A DNA stretch of 64,000 bases, taken from Caulobacteraceae bacterium (GTDB lineage Bacteria; Pseudomonadota; Alphaproteobacteria; Caulobacterales; Caulobacteraceae). Where the stretch lies: assembly GCA_003164925.1 (NCBI GenBank), contig PLRV01000010.1:62001-126000 (forward strand), written 5' to 3'. The notes below the pieces were generated by a model. The model made no database searches. It saw only the letters and a list, made by a program, of their open reading frames with translations, and was not told where the DNA came from. Position 1 is the first letter of the stretch. Every line of letters begins with the position of its first letter. The translations under genes were made by a program, and so were the position numbers. This document shows positions 1 to 8,959 of this stretch, one piece after another.

Positions 1-520
1 CCATCAGCAGGTTGTTAAAATCGTGCGCCACGCCTCCGGTCAGGTGTCCGATGGTGTCGGATTTTTGCGCTTCGAACAGCTGAGCCAGCGCCTGTTCACG
101 CTCGCGCGTGCGCTGCTCGATGCGGATTTCCAGTTCCTCGTTGAGCTGCTGCAAGGCCGCGCTTGAGGCTTCCAGCGCCGCGGTTTGCTCGGCCACCCGC
201 TGTTCAAGTTCGGCGTTGAGCCGTTCCAGTTCGCGCGTCTTGCGGTGCAGTTCAGCGAATACCCGCACCTTGGCCCGCAGCAGGTCCGGTACGACCGGAA
301 CGGGCGCCTTGGCTATGGCGATGGTCACTTCGGCGATGTTGCGCACCTGGGCGGTCAGGTTGGACGCCATCGAATTGACGGACTCGGTCAGGTCCTTCCA
401 GAAGCCGGTCACCTCGACCACCTGCGCCAGGCCGCCGAGCTTCCCGTCGGCGCCCACTTCGCGCGCCTTGGCCCCAGGACCGGACTGACGTGGCGGCCTG
501 GTGTGAATTTTCGGTCTCAT
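1..520 (-). CDS. Sensor histidine kinase, partial (3' end off window)
   Basis: The reverse strand reads through the window edge and ends inside an H-box, [11 protein letters not shown], whose His would be the autophosphorylation site. In front of it lie about 60 residues of coiled coil ([13 protein letters not shown], then [14 protein letters not shown]). Further upstream is a HAMP-like stretch ([36 protein letters not shown]) of the kind found in multi-HAMP hybrid kinases. The only in-frame ATG is at 520, so only a fragment of the HAMP array is kept. It is joined to [14 protein letters not shown], which resembles the linker that follows a receiver domain. The catalytic ATPase domain lies outside the window. 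It is a kinase or a decaying remnant of one; its signal is unknown. Confidence 0.75.
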   Translation of the reverse strand, partial: MRPKIHTRPPRQSGPGAKAREVGADGKLGGLAQVVEVTGFWKDLTESVNSMASNLTAQVRNIAEVTIAIAKAPVPVVPDLLRAKVRVFAELHRKTRELERLNAELEQRVAEQTAALEASSAALQQLNEELEIRIEQRTREREQALAQLFEAQKSDTIGHLTGGVAHDFNNLLM

Positions 521-637
521 CGGCGCCCCCCGCGCCCTCTCCATGAGAAAGCGGCAACGCCCCCAACGCCAAGGGACGCTATTGGTTCCCCCCGTGAGCC
601 ATCTTTCCCGCGCGGTCCCTGATACCGAAACGGTATT

Positions 638-656
638 GAGAATGATAATGCTTCGC
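638..656. promoter_or_regulatory. Fur box
   Basis: The 19 bp here match the classical Fur consensus (GATAATGATAATCATTATC) at 14 positions by hand count, with the core AGAATGATAAT intact. It lies about 110 bp upstream of a siderophore-receptor operon, which is the expected place and gene type. Repression of the operon under iron-replete conditions is inferred. Confidence 0.65.
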
Positions 657-765
657 AATTGCGGGTGGCCATGTTAGCTGTCCCACATGAGCCTCAGATG
701 TCGGCGGCCACCGGTCGAGGACTGGGGTTTGGCGAACAATTTAAGAGGACCGATTGGGGTATCGT

Positions 766-3009
766 ATGCGCGCTTCATCTGTTGCCGAGCGAAATGCTTC
801 TTCGCTGGGCGCGACGCTCCAGACCATCGGAGCCGTAAGCGTTTGCGGTCTTGGCGCAGGCTCGGCGGCGTTCGCCCAGACCGCGACGCCGGACTCATCG
901 GGCGCGGCGGAGCATCCCAAGTCTGCGAGCTCTAGCCAGGCCAGCCAGCTCGTCGTGACCGGCGTTCACCCCCTGCTGGGCGACAAAATTCCGTTGAGCG
1001 TCCAAGACACGCCCCAGTCGGTCAACCTCGTGCCACAGCAGCTTTTGCAAGAGCAGTCGGTCAGCCGGCTAGAGGACGCCTTGAAGAATGTTCCCGGCGT
1101 CACCTTGAACGCCGGCGAGGGCGCCGCGCGTGGCGACACCATCAACATCCGCGGCTTCTCGGCCTTCAACGACTTCTTCCTCGACGGCGTCCGTGACGCG
1201 GCGACCTATGTTCGTGACCCCTTCAACCTCGAAACCATCGAAGTTCTGAAAGGGCCGTCGGCGACCCTGTTCGGCCGCGGATCGACCGGCGGTGCGGTCA
1301 ACCAGGTGAGCAAGGCGCCGACGTTGAGCCCCATCGATACAATAACCGCCGATGTCGGGACCAATGACGAATATCGCGGCGTGGTCGACATCAACCAACC
1401 GATCGGCGCCAACGCCGCTTTCCGGCTGAACGCCATGGGCGAGTCCTCGCAGGTCGCGGACCGCGATGACGTCAAGAATCGGCATTGGGGCGTGGCGCCG
1501 GAACTCACGCTTGGCGTCGGCGAGCCCACGACCGCGACTCTGGCCTATTTCCATCTGTCGGAAAACGACAGGCCGGACACCGGCGTTCCATTCGTGAACG
1601 GCGCGCCCGCGCCGGTGAACCGGAGCAATTTCTATGGCCTGACCTCCGACCACGCGATCTCGGACGTCGACATCGGCACCTTGCGGATCAAGCACAACTT
1701 CGGTGCGAACCTCTCGCTGGCCAGCACCACCCGGTACGCCAACTATGCGTTCAACTACCAGTTCGACGCGCCGAACTTCGGCAGCGTCGCCGATGGGGGG
1801 CAGGGGCCGCCGACCGCCGGCGAGCCGCTCAGCAACATCTTGGTCGGCCGAGATTCCCCGAGCAGCTCGGGCGTGCAGACCAATCTTACCCAACAGCTCG
1901 ATCTGACAGCCCGGTTCCAGACCGGCTTTTTGCGCCACACGCTCGTGACCGGCATTGAGCTCGCGCGCCAGACCAACGACCTTCGCAGCGACAACAACCC
2001 GTTCAACAGCAACAACGACTGGATTGCGGAAACGCCGCTCCTCGATCCGAATCCGAACCAGGTCCGCCCCTACGAGTCGGCGACCAAGACCCAATACACG
2101 ACGGCCGATTCCGAGGGGGCCTATGTGACCGACACGGTCAACATCGGCCGTTATGTCGATCTGATCGCCGGGGTCCGGCTGGACCGATTTGCCGCCAGCT
2201 ATCGTCAAACCACGACCGCGACCGGCGCAGTCCTGCCCCTCTCTCATACCGATGTCGTGCCGAGCCCGCGCGTCGCCCTCGTGTTCAAGCCCGCGTCCTG
2301 GCAGAGCATCTACGCGTCCTATGGCGTCTCGTTCGACCCGTCGGCCGAGGCTCTCACCCTGACGACCGCCACCGCCAATCTCGGCCCGGTGAAGGCGACG
2401 GCCTATGAGGTTGGCTCCAAGTCCAACCTGCTCGGCGGCGCCCTGCTCGTGACCGGCGCGATCTTCCACACTGAGGTCGACAATGCCCAGATCAATGACC
2501 CGGAAAACCCGACCGAAACGCTGCTGCAGGGCAATGAGACGGTCCAGGGCTTCGAGCTCGGCGCCACCGGTCACATCACGTCGAAACTGCAGATCGCCGC
2601 CGGCTATACCTATCTGGATGGCGTGACGTCGGGATCCATGGGCAAGACCGCGCCCGTCATCGCCTATAACCACGCGCTCATCCCCAACCTGGCGCGCAAT
2701 GCCGTCAATCTATGGACCGAATATCACGTGACCGATCGTTGGGAGGTGGGTCTGGGCGGCAACTATCTGGATCGTCGCGTGGGCAATATCGTCGCTCCAG
2801 GGGTCCTTGCGGCCGAGGCGCCCAGCTACGTCGTCTGGAACGCGATGACATCCTATCGGGTCAACGACAGGCTGAAGCTGCAGCTGAATGTCATCAACCT
2901 TTTCAATGCGTTGTACTACGACAGCATCTACTACACCTCGACGTCGGAGAACCATGTCATTCCGGGCGCTGGTCGGACCGTCAAGTTCACGGTTCGGGCG
3001 AGCTTCTGA
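766..3009 (+). CDS. TonB-dependent siderophore receptor (Fiu/PiuA-like)
   Basis: This is an outer-membrane beta-barrel receptor of about 747 residues for ferric siderophores, probably catecholates. A signal peptide ends near AAFAQ. A plug domain follows (VQDTPQSVNLVPQQLL, then INIRGF and VLKGPSATLFGRG), then a 22-strand-type barrel ending in the usual aromatic terminus (RTVKFTVRASF). ATG 766 was chosen. A TTG at 754, with a better-spaced AAGAGGA, would add four residues. A Fur box lies upstream. The stop overlaps the start of the Sel1 gene (TGATG), and a PiuC-type hydroxylase follows. The receptor/Sel1/PKHD-hydroxylase order is a known arrangement for iron-regulated catecholate uptake. The exact siderophore cannot be told from sequence. 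Confidence 0.9.
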   Translation: MRASSVAERNASSLGATLQTIGAVSVCGLGAGSAAFAQTATPDSSGAAEHPKSASSSQASQLVVTGVHPLLGDKIPLSVQDTPQSVNLVPQQLLQEQSVSRLEDALKNVPGVTLNAGEGAARGDTINIRGFSAFNDFFLDGVRDAATYVRDPFNLETIEVLKGPSATLFGRGSTGGAVNQVSKAPTLSPIDTITADVGTNDEYRGVVDINQPIGANAAFRLNAMGESSQVADRDDVKNRHWGVAPELTLGVGEPTTATLAYFHLSENDRPDTGVPFVNGAPAPVNRSNFYGLTSDHAISDVDIGTLRIKHNFGANLSLASTTRYANYAFNYQFDAPNFGSVADGGQGPPTAGEPLSNILVGRDSPSSSGVQTNLTQQLDLTARFQTGFLRHTLVTGIELARQTNDLRSDNNPFNSNNDWIAETPLLDPNPNQVRPYESATKTQYTTADSEGAYVTDTVNIGRYVDLIAGVRLDRFAASYRQTTTATGAVLPLSHTDVVPSPRVALVFKPASWQSIYASYGVSFDPSAEALTLTTATANLGPVKATAYEVGSKSNLLGGALLVTGAIFHTEVDNAQINDPENPTETLLQGNETVQGFELGATGHITSKLQIAAGYTYLDGVTSGSMGKTAPVIAYNHALIPNLARNAVNLWTEYHVTDRWEVGLGGNYLDRRVGNIVAPGVLAAEAPSYVVWNAMTSYRVNDRLKLQLNVINLFNALYYDSIYYTSTSENHVIPGAGRTVKFTVRASF

Positions 3010-3857
3010 TGTTTATGAAACTGTCGGCCGAGCCGGCTGAACCAGCAGGCCGTTTTGCGCGCCAGGACGAAGTGGAGGCCGACTACCGGCGCATGTGCCA
3101 GCTTCGCCGCATGAGCTTCGTCGAGCTGCGCGTCCTGCTGGCCGGAGAGCCCTGCAAGGCGGCGCCCTGGGTCGAAACCGCGGCCCGCTACGGCTTGGTC
3201 GAGGCGCAACTGCGGCTGGGGCAAATGCGCCTGGATGGCCTGGGTGCGCCCAAGGACGAAGGCGCCGCGTTCACCTGGTTCATGCGCGCCGCCAAGAGGA
3301 ACTCGCCAGAGGCCATGAACATGGTCGGGCGCTGCTACGAGAACGGGTGGGGGAGGACAGTGGATCTGTCCGCGGCCGCCGACTGGTACAGGCGGTCCGC
3401 CGAGGCAGGCCACGATTGGGGCGAATACAACTACGCCAACATGCTGTTCGACGGGCGCGGGGTGGCGCGCGATCAGGCCCAGGCCGTCGCCGGGTACCGG
3501 CGCGCGGCGGACAAAGGGCACGCCAGGGCGATGAACCTGCTGGCCCGCTGCTGCGAGGAAGGCTGGGGAACACCGCGTGACATTGCGGCGGCGTGTGATG
3601 GGTATCGCCGATCCGCGCAGGGCGGTTACTTTCGGGGCCAGTTCAACTATGGCGCGCTCCTGGCGGCCCATGGGCGCATCGATGAAGCGCTGGGCTGGTT
3701 CGACAAGGCCTGTCAGGGCGCGCCGCCCGACAGCTTGCGCGCAATGGTCCAGGTCCTGCTCCGTCAGAACCATCCGAGGCTGGCCGAGTTCGCGCGGGCG
3801 ACGGCCGCGCGCTTGCCGGACAACAATAGCGAGCGGCGCGGGGAGGCGCAGTCATGA
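3009..3857 (+). CDS. Sel1/TPR-repeat protein of the receptor operon
   Basis: The 282-residue protein has consecutive Sel1-like repeats of about 36 residues from residue 60 to 235. Typical pieces are AQLRLGQMRLDGLGAPKDEG, AMNMVGRCYENGWG and WGEYNYANMLFDGRGVARD. Such repeats form helical scaffolds for protein contacts. No signal peptide is visible, so it is probably cytoplasmic. The ATG overlaps the receptor stop (TGATG), and its own stop overlaps the next start (ATGA), so the three genes are translationally coupled. Its place between receptor and hydroxylase is seen in other PiuA/PiuC loci, but the role is not known to me. A longer open frame upstream is only a shadow inside the receptor. Confidence 0.85.
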   Translation: MFMKLSAEPAEPAGRFARQDEVEADYRRMCQLRRMSFVELRVLLAGEPCKAAPWVETAARYGLVEAQLRLGQMRLDGLGAPKDEGAAFTWFMRAAKRNSPEAMNMVGRCYENGWGRTVDLSAAADWYRRSAEAGHDWGEYNYANMLFDGRGVARDQAQAVAGYRRAADKGHARAMNLLARCCEEGWGTPRDIAAACDGYRRSAQGGYFRGQFNYGALLAAHGRIDEALGWFDKACQGAPPDSLRAMVQVLLRQNHPRLAEFARATAARLPDNNSERRGEAQS

Positions 3858-4537
3858 TGCTCCACATCCGCGGTCTGTTGACGCCGGACCATGTGCGCCA
3901 TTGCCGCGACATCTTGCGTGACGCGACATGGGTCGACGGCTGCGTCACCGCCGGCGAGCAGTCCAGCGTGGCCAAGCATAATCTGCAACTGCCCGAGGAC
4001 ACGCCACAGGCCAAGGCGTTAGGCGAGGTCATCCTGAAGGCGCTGGCGGGCAACGCGCATTTCATGTCAGCGGCCCTGCCGCTCAAGGTCTATCCTCCGC
4101 TGTTCAACCGCTACGGCGAGGGCATGGGCTTCGGCGATCATATCGACAACGCTATCCGCATCTCGCCGGTCACGGGCGGGCGCTATCGGACCGATCTGTC
4201 CTGCACGCTCTTTCTCAGCGACCCGGACGATTACGATGGCGGCGAACTGCTGTTCGAGGACGGCGTTTCGGCGCGCCCCATCAAGCTGCCTGCCGGCGAC
4301 ATGATCCTCTACCCCGCGACCACGGTGCATCGGGTCGAACCGATCACCCGCGGCGAACGTTGGGCCTCGTTCTTTTGGGTTCAATCGATGGTCGCCGACC
4401 TGGGGCGCAGGGAACTGCTCTATCGGCTGGACCAGGCTGTCGCCGCCACCCGGCAAGACCTGGGCGACGGTCACGCCGCTTCCGTCTCGCTCGTCGGCGT
4501 TTACCATAACCTCGTCCGCATGTGGGCCGAGCGCTGA
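3854..4537 (+). CDS. piuC: Fe(II)/2-oxoglutarate PKHD-type hydroxylase
   Basis: The 227-residue protein belongs to the PiuC/YbiX family of prolyl-4-hydroxylase-fold dioxygenases. The iron ligands are visible: His96 and Asp98 in GDHID, and His159 in YPATTVHR. A conserved Arg follows (TRGERWASFFW) and would bind 2-oxoglutarate. The length is usual for the family. The start overlaps the Sel1 stop. Family members sit next to iron-regulated TonB receptors, so this gene probably shares Fur control from the box near 640. The substrate is not established; a role in processing a siderophore or a surface component is often suggested. Confidence 0.92.
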   Translation: MMLHIRGLLTPDHVRHCRDILRDATWVDGCVTAGEQSSVAKHNLQLPEDTPQAKALGEVILKALAGNAHFMSAALPLKVYPPLFNRYGEGMGFGDHIDNAIRISPVTGGRYRTDLSCTLFLSDPDDYDGGELLFEDGVSARPIKLPAGDMILYPATTVHRVEPITRGERWASFFWVQSMVADLGRRELLYRLDQAVAATRQDLGDGHAASVSLVGVYHNLVRMWAER

Positions 4538-4670
4538 GCCCGCACTTCGGGACGGCGACATCTCCCGCTGGAGCGGAACCTAGACTAGGGCCGCTCGTTC
4601 TCAGGAGGTCCGCGGCAGCTGAATCTGACCTTTGTCAGAAGGTTTCGGTTGCCCAAATGGAGGATCCCTC

Positions 4671-4931
4671 ATGAGGTCACTGACACGTTCCATCGCTTTG
4701 GCCGGCGCCCTGGCGCTCGGCGCCCTGGCGCTGTCGGCGCAAGGCGCCGCAGCCTATGTCGCCTGCAACGGCGAAGGCGCCTGCTGGCACGCTGACAGGC
4801 ACTACAGGGCGCCAGGAGTCGCCTGGCATCCCGACAACTGGTATTTCCACCAGAACTTGGACAAGGATCACTGGATGGGCCATCACGAAGGCCGCGGCTA
4901 TTACCGTGGCGGTGTGTGGATCGGCCTGTAA
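4671..4931 (+). CDS. Small secreted His/Trp-rich protein
   Basis: This 86-residue protein has a clear signal peptide (LAGALALGALALSAQGAAA, predicted cleavage before YVACNGEG). The mature part of about 60 residues is rich in His, Trp, Tyr and Gly (ACWHADRHY, WHPDNWYFHQ, HWMGHHEGRGYY). The start was placed at the second Met because GGAGGA precedes it by 5 to 6 bp. Two Cys could form a disulfide. The pattern resembles small periplasmic proteins of alphaproteobacteria with YR/HH-rich tails. No function is recognised; metal binding through His is possible. A strong terminator follows, so it is probably monocistronic. Confidence 0.75.
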   Translation: MRSLTRSIALAGALALGALALSAQGAAAYVACNGEGACWHADRHYRAPGVAWHPDNWYFHQNLDKDHWMGHHEGRGYYRGGVWIGL

Positions 4932-4962
4932 CGGCCAGCTGATCAGCTTAAAACGCCATTGG

Positions 4963-4994
4963 GGCGACGGCCATGATCGGCCGTCGCCTTTTTT
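4963..4994 (+). terminator. Rho-independent terminator
   Basis: A perfect 10-bp stem (GGCGACGGCC / GGCCGTCGCC) with a 6-nt loop is followed by six T. It lies about 30 bp after the small secreted protein gene. From here to the next gene end at 5178 nothing else was recognised. Confidence 0.9.
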
Positions 4995-5177
4995 GCTTTT
5001 GGGAGGCCCGATTCAGCGCCACGTTTGCCGACCTGATCTGTGAGGAAGGGCTCAAGGACGCCCAGGTCTTCAAAATGAACATGACGGATGGCGATCGCTA
5101 ACTTCACGCTGGAACTCGCCTTTGGGCTTGAGGACGCGCGAGGACCCAAGTTCGGCGGCCGTTCACGCGATCGCCGA

Positions 5178-7415
5178 TCAGGCTGCACCGGCTTTGCTGT
5201 CGACCGCTTGAGCTCCGAAGCTCCTCAAGAACGTCGGGACTTCCACGGCGGGCATCGGCCGTCCGAAATGATAGCCTTGCACTTGGTGACATCCGCTAGC
5301 GGTCAGGAACTTCAGCTGGTCCACGCCCTCGACCCCTTCGGCGACCACCTCCATGCCCAGGCTGGAGCCAAGGTTGATCACCGCCTGGACAATGGCGTTG
5401 TCTCCCGCGTTCTGCACGAAGGACTTGTCGATCTTGAGCCTGTCGATGGGGAACTGCTTCAGGTTGGATAGGGACGCATAGCCGGTGCCAAAATCATCCA
5501 AGGCGATGAGCACGCCGGACTCATGCAGACGCCGCACCGTTTCGCCGACGACGTCCGAGCCCCAGCCCATATAGACGTTTTCAGTCACTTCGATGGTGAG
5601 ACACGAGGGGGGCACACCCCAGTGTTTAAGTTTTTTCTCGATTTGCTCCGCCAAGTCAGGGGTGCGGAACTGGGCGGCGGAAACATTCAGCGCGACCCGG
5701 CCAAACGCGATCCCTTGCTCGAGCCAAGCGCGCATTTGCTTCATGGCGGTGTCGAAGGTGACATCGCAGAGCAGCATGGCGAGGTCCTTGTCCTCGAACG
5801 CCTCCATGAACGCGTCCGGCCCCAGCAGGCCGCGTTGAGGATGATTCCAACGCATCAGGGCTTCAAAGCTGGTCACCGTCTCCGGCGCGATATCGACTAC
5901 CGGCTGATAGTAAAGCACGAACTCGTCCCGTGAGAGACCGCTGCGAACTTCGCGCAACATTCGGCTGCGGTTCTCGACGGTTTCGCGCATGGCGGGTTCG
6001 AAGGTGACGATGCAGTTCCGTCCCTCGGCCTTGGCCTGGTACAGGGCGATGTCGGCGCTCTTCAGCAGTTGCGCGGCGTCAGCGGTATCGTTGGGATAGA
6101 TGGCGCCGCCAACGCTGGCGCTTATGGTGAAGACTTGGCCCCCGTGTTCCACGGGGTGGCGAAGCAGCTGCATGAGCGCTTCGGTGGGGCGGATGAGGTC
6201 CTGCTTGTTCCTGACATCCGGCAGAATGATTGCGAACTCATCGCCGCCGAGCCGCGCCACTGTGTCCGAGGCCCGGTAGGCCTTGACCAGCCGCTCCGAC
6301 ACCGAGCGAAGCAGGGCGTCGCCCGCGTCGTGCCCCAGGGTGTCGTTGACGTCCTTGAAGTGGTCCAGATCGAGCATCAACAAGCCCACGCGGCTGCCCC
6401 GCTCTTCCGCCCGGAGGATTTCACTCTGGAACTGACGCGTGAACATGGCCCGGTTGGGCAGTCCGGTCAGGCTGTCGCGATACGCCAGCCGTTCGACCTG
6501 GGCTCGGCTTTCGTGGAGTTCGGTCACGTCCTGCATGCAGCCGTGGACGCGCTCCACGCCATCGTCAGTTTGTGTGCGATCGAGGATGGAGCGGATCCAG
6601 CGCCGGTTTCCGGAAGGATTGAGTATTTCGAACTCCCGTTCGCGGGTGTTGCCTGCAGCCTTGCGCCGTTCGCTGATTCTGCCTCCAGCCTCCAGCCATT
6701 CGCGGTCCGCCGGGTTGGTCATCCGGTCTGTGAGGCCCTCGCGCGTCAGCGGCGCCCCGCCGGGCTCAATCTCGAAAATTCGATACATCTCATCGGACCA
6801 GACGGCGCCGCCCGCCGCTGAGCAATCGAATTCCCAACTGCCCAGTTTGGCCAAGCTGGTAGCCTGGGACAGCAAGGCCTCGCGGTTCCCTAGGTCCAAT
6901 TGGCCTCGCTGCCGCAGAAGCTCGTTTACGGCCAGCGTCGCTAGCCGCTGAAGGTGCGCCTTGTCGGTTTCGCTGAAATCGCGAGGCTTGCCGGACAGCA
7001 GGCAAAGGGCGCCGATGTTCAATCCGGGCTCAACCGTCAGCGCCGTTGCGGCCACAAATTTTGGCGATCCAATCGAGCCCAAACGGTCGATGAACCGCGG
7101 ATCGGTCTCGATCTTTTCAAAGACCGACACCTGACTGTCCAAGATCGCCAATGTGCCGAAGCTGCCGGCCCTAGGCACCCGCGATGCGCCTTCAGAGGCT
7201 CGGGTGAGGATGAGCACGTCCTCATCGTCGACCAGAACGATGTTGGCGTGTTCGACACCGAACAACTCCTTAGCCAGGACGCAGATTTCCTTGAGCGTCT
7301 GGCTGGGCTGGCGCGCCACAAATGCAAACCTGGCCACCGCCGCTAGCCGTTCCACTTCATTGGGCGGCTTAGGGACGATCATTTGAGAACACTCACTGTC
7401 GATGAATCCGGTCAT
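5178..7415 (-). CDS. GAF-PAS-GGDEF-EAL cyclic-di-GMP protein
   Basis: The 745-residue protein has a GAF domain (about 25-165), a PAS/PAC segment (about 185-300), a GGDEF domain (about 305-470) and an EAL domain (about 490-735). No membrane segment is visible, so it is cytoplasmic. The diguanylate cyclase motif RLGGDEFAIIL is intact. The phosphodiesterase motif FEALMRWNHP and the later DDFGTGYASL and VVAEGVE are intact too. It could therefore both make and break cyclic di-GMP, with balance set by the GAF/PAS signal. An alternative Met at residue 12 could be the start. It is transcribed alone. The ligand is unknown. Confidence 0.93.
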   Translation of the reverse strand: MTGFIDSECSQMIVPKPPNEVERLAAVARFAFVARQPSQTLKEICVLAKELFGVEHANIVLVDDEDVLILTRASEGASRVPRAGSFGTLAILDSQVSVFEKIETDPRFIDRLGSIGSPKFVAATALTVEPGLNIGALCLLSGKPRDFSETDKAHLQRLATLAVNELLRQRGQLDLGNREALLSQATSLAKLGSWEFDCSAAGGAVWSDEMYRIFEIEPGGAPLTREGLTDRMTNPADREWLEAGGRISERRKAAGNTREREFEILNPSGNRRWIRSILDRTQTDDGVERVHGCMQDVTELHESRAQVERLAYRDSLTGLPNRAMFTRQFQSEILRAEERGSRVGLLMLDLDHFKDVNDTLGHDAGDALLRSVSERLVKAYRASDTVARLGGDEFAIILPDVRNKQDLIRPTEALMQLLRHPVEHGGQVFTISASVGGAIYPNDTADAAQLLKSADIALYQAKAEGRNCIVTFEPAMRETVENRSRMLREVRSGLSRDEFVLYYQPVVDIAPETVTSFEALMRWNHPQRGLLGPDAFMEAFEDKDLAMLLCDVTFDTAMKQMRAWLEQGIAFGRVALNVSAAQFRTPDLAEQIEKKLKHWGVPPSCLTIEVTENVYMGWGSDVVGETVRRLHESGVLIALDDFGTGYASLSNLKQFPIDRLKIDKSFVQNAGDNAIVQAVINLGSSLGMEVVAEGVEGVDQLKFLTASGCHQVQGYHFGRPMPAVEVPTFLRSFGAQAVDSKAGAA

Positions 7416-7988
7416 TCGCGCACACGCCAGAAGAAATCCGTGGAAAGTGTTCTTTTTGCCCGCTTTGAGAAAAGGAACAGTTAAACGCCGTGATCGAGTC
7501 GCGCGCCGATAGGCTGCTGTGGGCCTCGGCGTCGAGCATCGGGTTAAGGGTGGGCGCCGTCATCCGAATTTCTGCTCAAATGGCGCGCGGCCGCTGGTTA
7601 CCGAGCCAAGTATTCGGGTTTGGTGCGTTGTCATTCCACATAATCTGCGGACTTACATAAATTATTAAGTAGAAACACATTACATAGGTAATGTAGTATA
7701 GAATTTCCACATCGACTTTATTCAGTAGAAATTGTTGGATAAATGCATGTGGCCCCGCCTGACGTGATTGGGGACGTCATATGGCTCTATTTCCAGTTCA
7801 CCCAAAGCTTTCGGGATGTGGAGGAGCCTCCTGGCCCAGCCGGGGTGAAGTGAGCCGACGAACGCATCGGGCGCGCCAAGAAGCGTCGACCGCCCGCTTT
7901 GATTTTTTGGCGCGCCGCAGAGCTTTGATGACGTCATGGCTTGGGTGGAAGCGCTCGAGCGTAAGCTAAACGGCGCGAGCTGGGCTGG
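7416..7988. other. Intergenic region, AT-rich in the middle
   Basis: These 573 bases separate two minus-strand genes. Positions about 7640-7740 are clearly richer in A and T than the surroundings. They contain a perfect small palindrome at 7677-7694 (ACATTAC, 4 nt, GTAATGT), possibly an operator. An IS6-type fragment follows at 7779. No convincing gene was found; two short overlapping open frames of 60-70 codons have no family features. Confidence 0.5.
7779..7853 (+). pseudogene. IS6-type transposase fragment 1
   Basis: One frame reads IWLYFQFTQSFRDVEE before turning to unrelated residues and a stop. This matches the N-terminal signature of IS6-family transposases (VWLYFRFTLSFRDVEELL) known from the family and seen in two further fragments in this window. 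About 20 residues survive; no catalytic DDE part or terminal repeats were found. Confidence 0.6.
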
Positions 7989-8939
7989 TCAGATGCCGCC
8001 GCCGTGGTCGAAGTCCTCGCTTCGTAGGGCCTTGGCCTGAGTGATTATGCTGCCGGCCGGCACGCTCGACGTGAGCCAGACGCTGCCTGCGATGGTCGAG
8101 CCCGTTCCGACGTTGATGGGGCCGAGCACCGTCGCGCCCGCATAGATGACTACGTTGTCGCCGATCGTGGGATGGCGGCGATAGTTCTTCAACAGCGCGC
8201 CGTCGTCTCCCGCCTCGAACCGGCGGGCGCCAAGCGTGACCCCCTGATAGAGCCGCACGCGGCGGCCGATCACTGCGGTTTCGCCGATCACCACGCCGGC
8301 GCCGTGATCGATGAAGAAGCTCTCGCCGATCTGCGCGCCCGGATGGATGTCGATGCCGGTGGTTGAGTGGGCCACTTCGGAAATGATCCGCGCCAGCATC
8401 CGCGCTCCCAGACGATAAAGGCCGTGGGCCAGTCGGTGACGGATGATCGCCGCCACGCCCGGATAGCAACACATCACCTCATCCAGGCTAGCGGCTGCCG
8501 GATCACCTTCGTAGGCGGCGCGAATGTCGCTTTCCAGTTGGGCGCGAACCGTCGGCAACTCGTCTATGAAGGCGGCGCTGATCTGGCAGGCGTCGTTGGC
8601 GTGGTCGGCCGAGGCGGCGGCCCCTTCTTGATTGTTCAATTCCAGTTCGAGCTGAACCTGGCGCTGAAGTGATTGAGCGGTCTCGGCCAGGACGAACCTG
8701 ACGTAGGCGTCAATGCTCTCTCCGGCCAGGCCGGAGGGACCGAAATGGCGGGGGAACAGAACCGCGGCCAGGCCGTCGACGATCTCGATGATGGCCTTGC
8801 GCGAGGGAAGGTCCGGCGGGGCGCCGCCGCCGTAACGCGTCTTGTGCGACTGAATCCGCAAATCGCGCAGCTCGGACGCGACCTTGTTCAGGTTCGGGTA
8901 AAGGCTCGCGGTCCGGGCCTGGTTGATCTGCGCCGTCAT
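7989..8939 (-). CDS. srpH: Serine O-acetyltransferase (EpsC/SrpH type)
   Basis: The 316-residue enzyme makes O-acetylserine from serine and acetyl-CoA, the precursor that takes up sulfide to give cysteine. An alpha-helical N-terminal region is followed by a left-handed hexapeptide-repeat helix (TGIDIHPGAQIGESFFIDH, GVVIGETAVIG, NVVIYAGATVLGPINVG). The His-containing motif FFIDHGAGVVIGE is typical of the family. It starts 20 bp after the cysteine desulfurase stop and closes the encapsulin operon. SrpH-type transferases are regular partners of Family 2A encapsulins in sulfur-starvation loci, so the context and the enzyme agree. Confidence 0.93.
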   Translation of the reverse strand: MTAQINQARTASLYPNLNKVASELRDLRIQSHKTRYGGGAPPDLPSRKAIIEIVDGLAAVLFPRHFGPSGLAGESIDAYVRFVLAETAQSLQRQVQLELELNNQEGAAASADHANDACQISAAFIDELPTVRAQLESDIRAAYEGDPAAASLDEVMCCYPGVAAIIRHRLAHGLYRLGARMLARIISEVAHSTTGIDIHPGAQIGESFFIDHGAGVVIGETAVIGRRVRLYQGVTLGARRFEAGDDGALLKNYRRHPTIGDNVVIYAGATVLGPINVGTGSTIAGSVWLTSSVPAGSIITQAKALRSEDFDHGGGI

Positions 8940-8959
8940 TTCCCCGATCGCCTATGCAT

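Noticed and set aside
1069..2673. 534-codon minus-strand open frame inside the siderophore receptor
   Set aside because: It lies wholly antisense to a well-supported receptor, has no domain signature and follows from GC-rich third positions.
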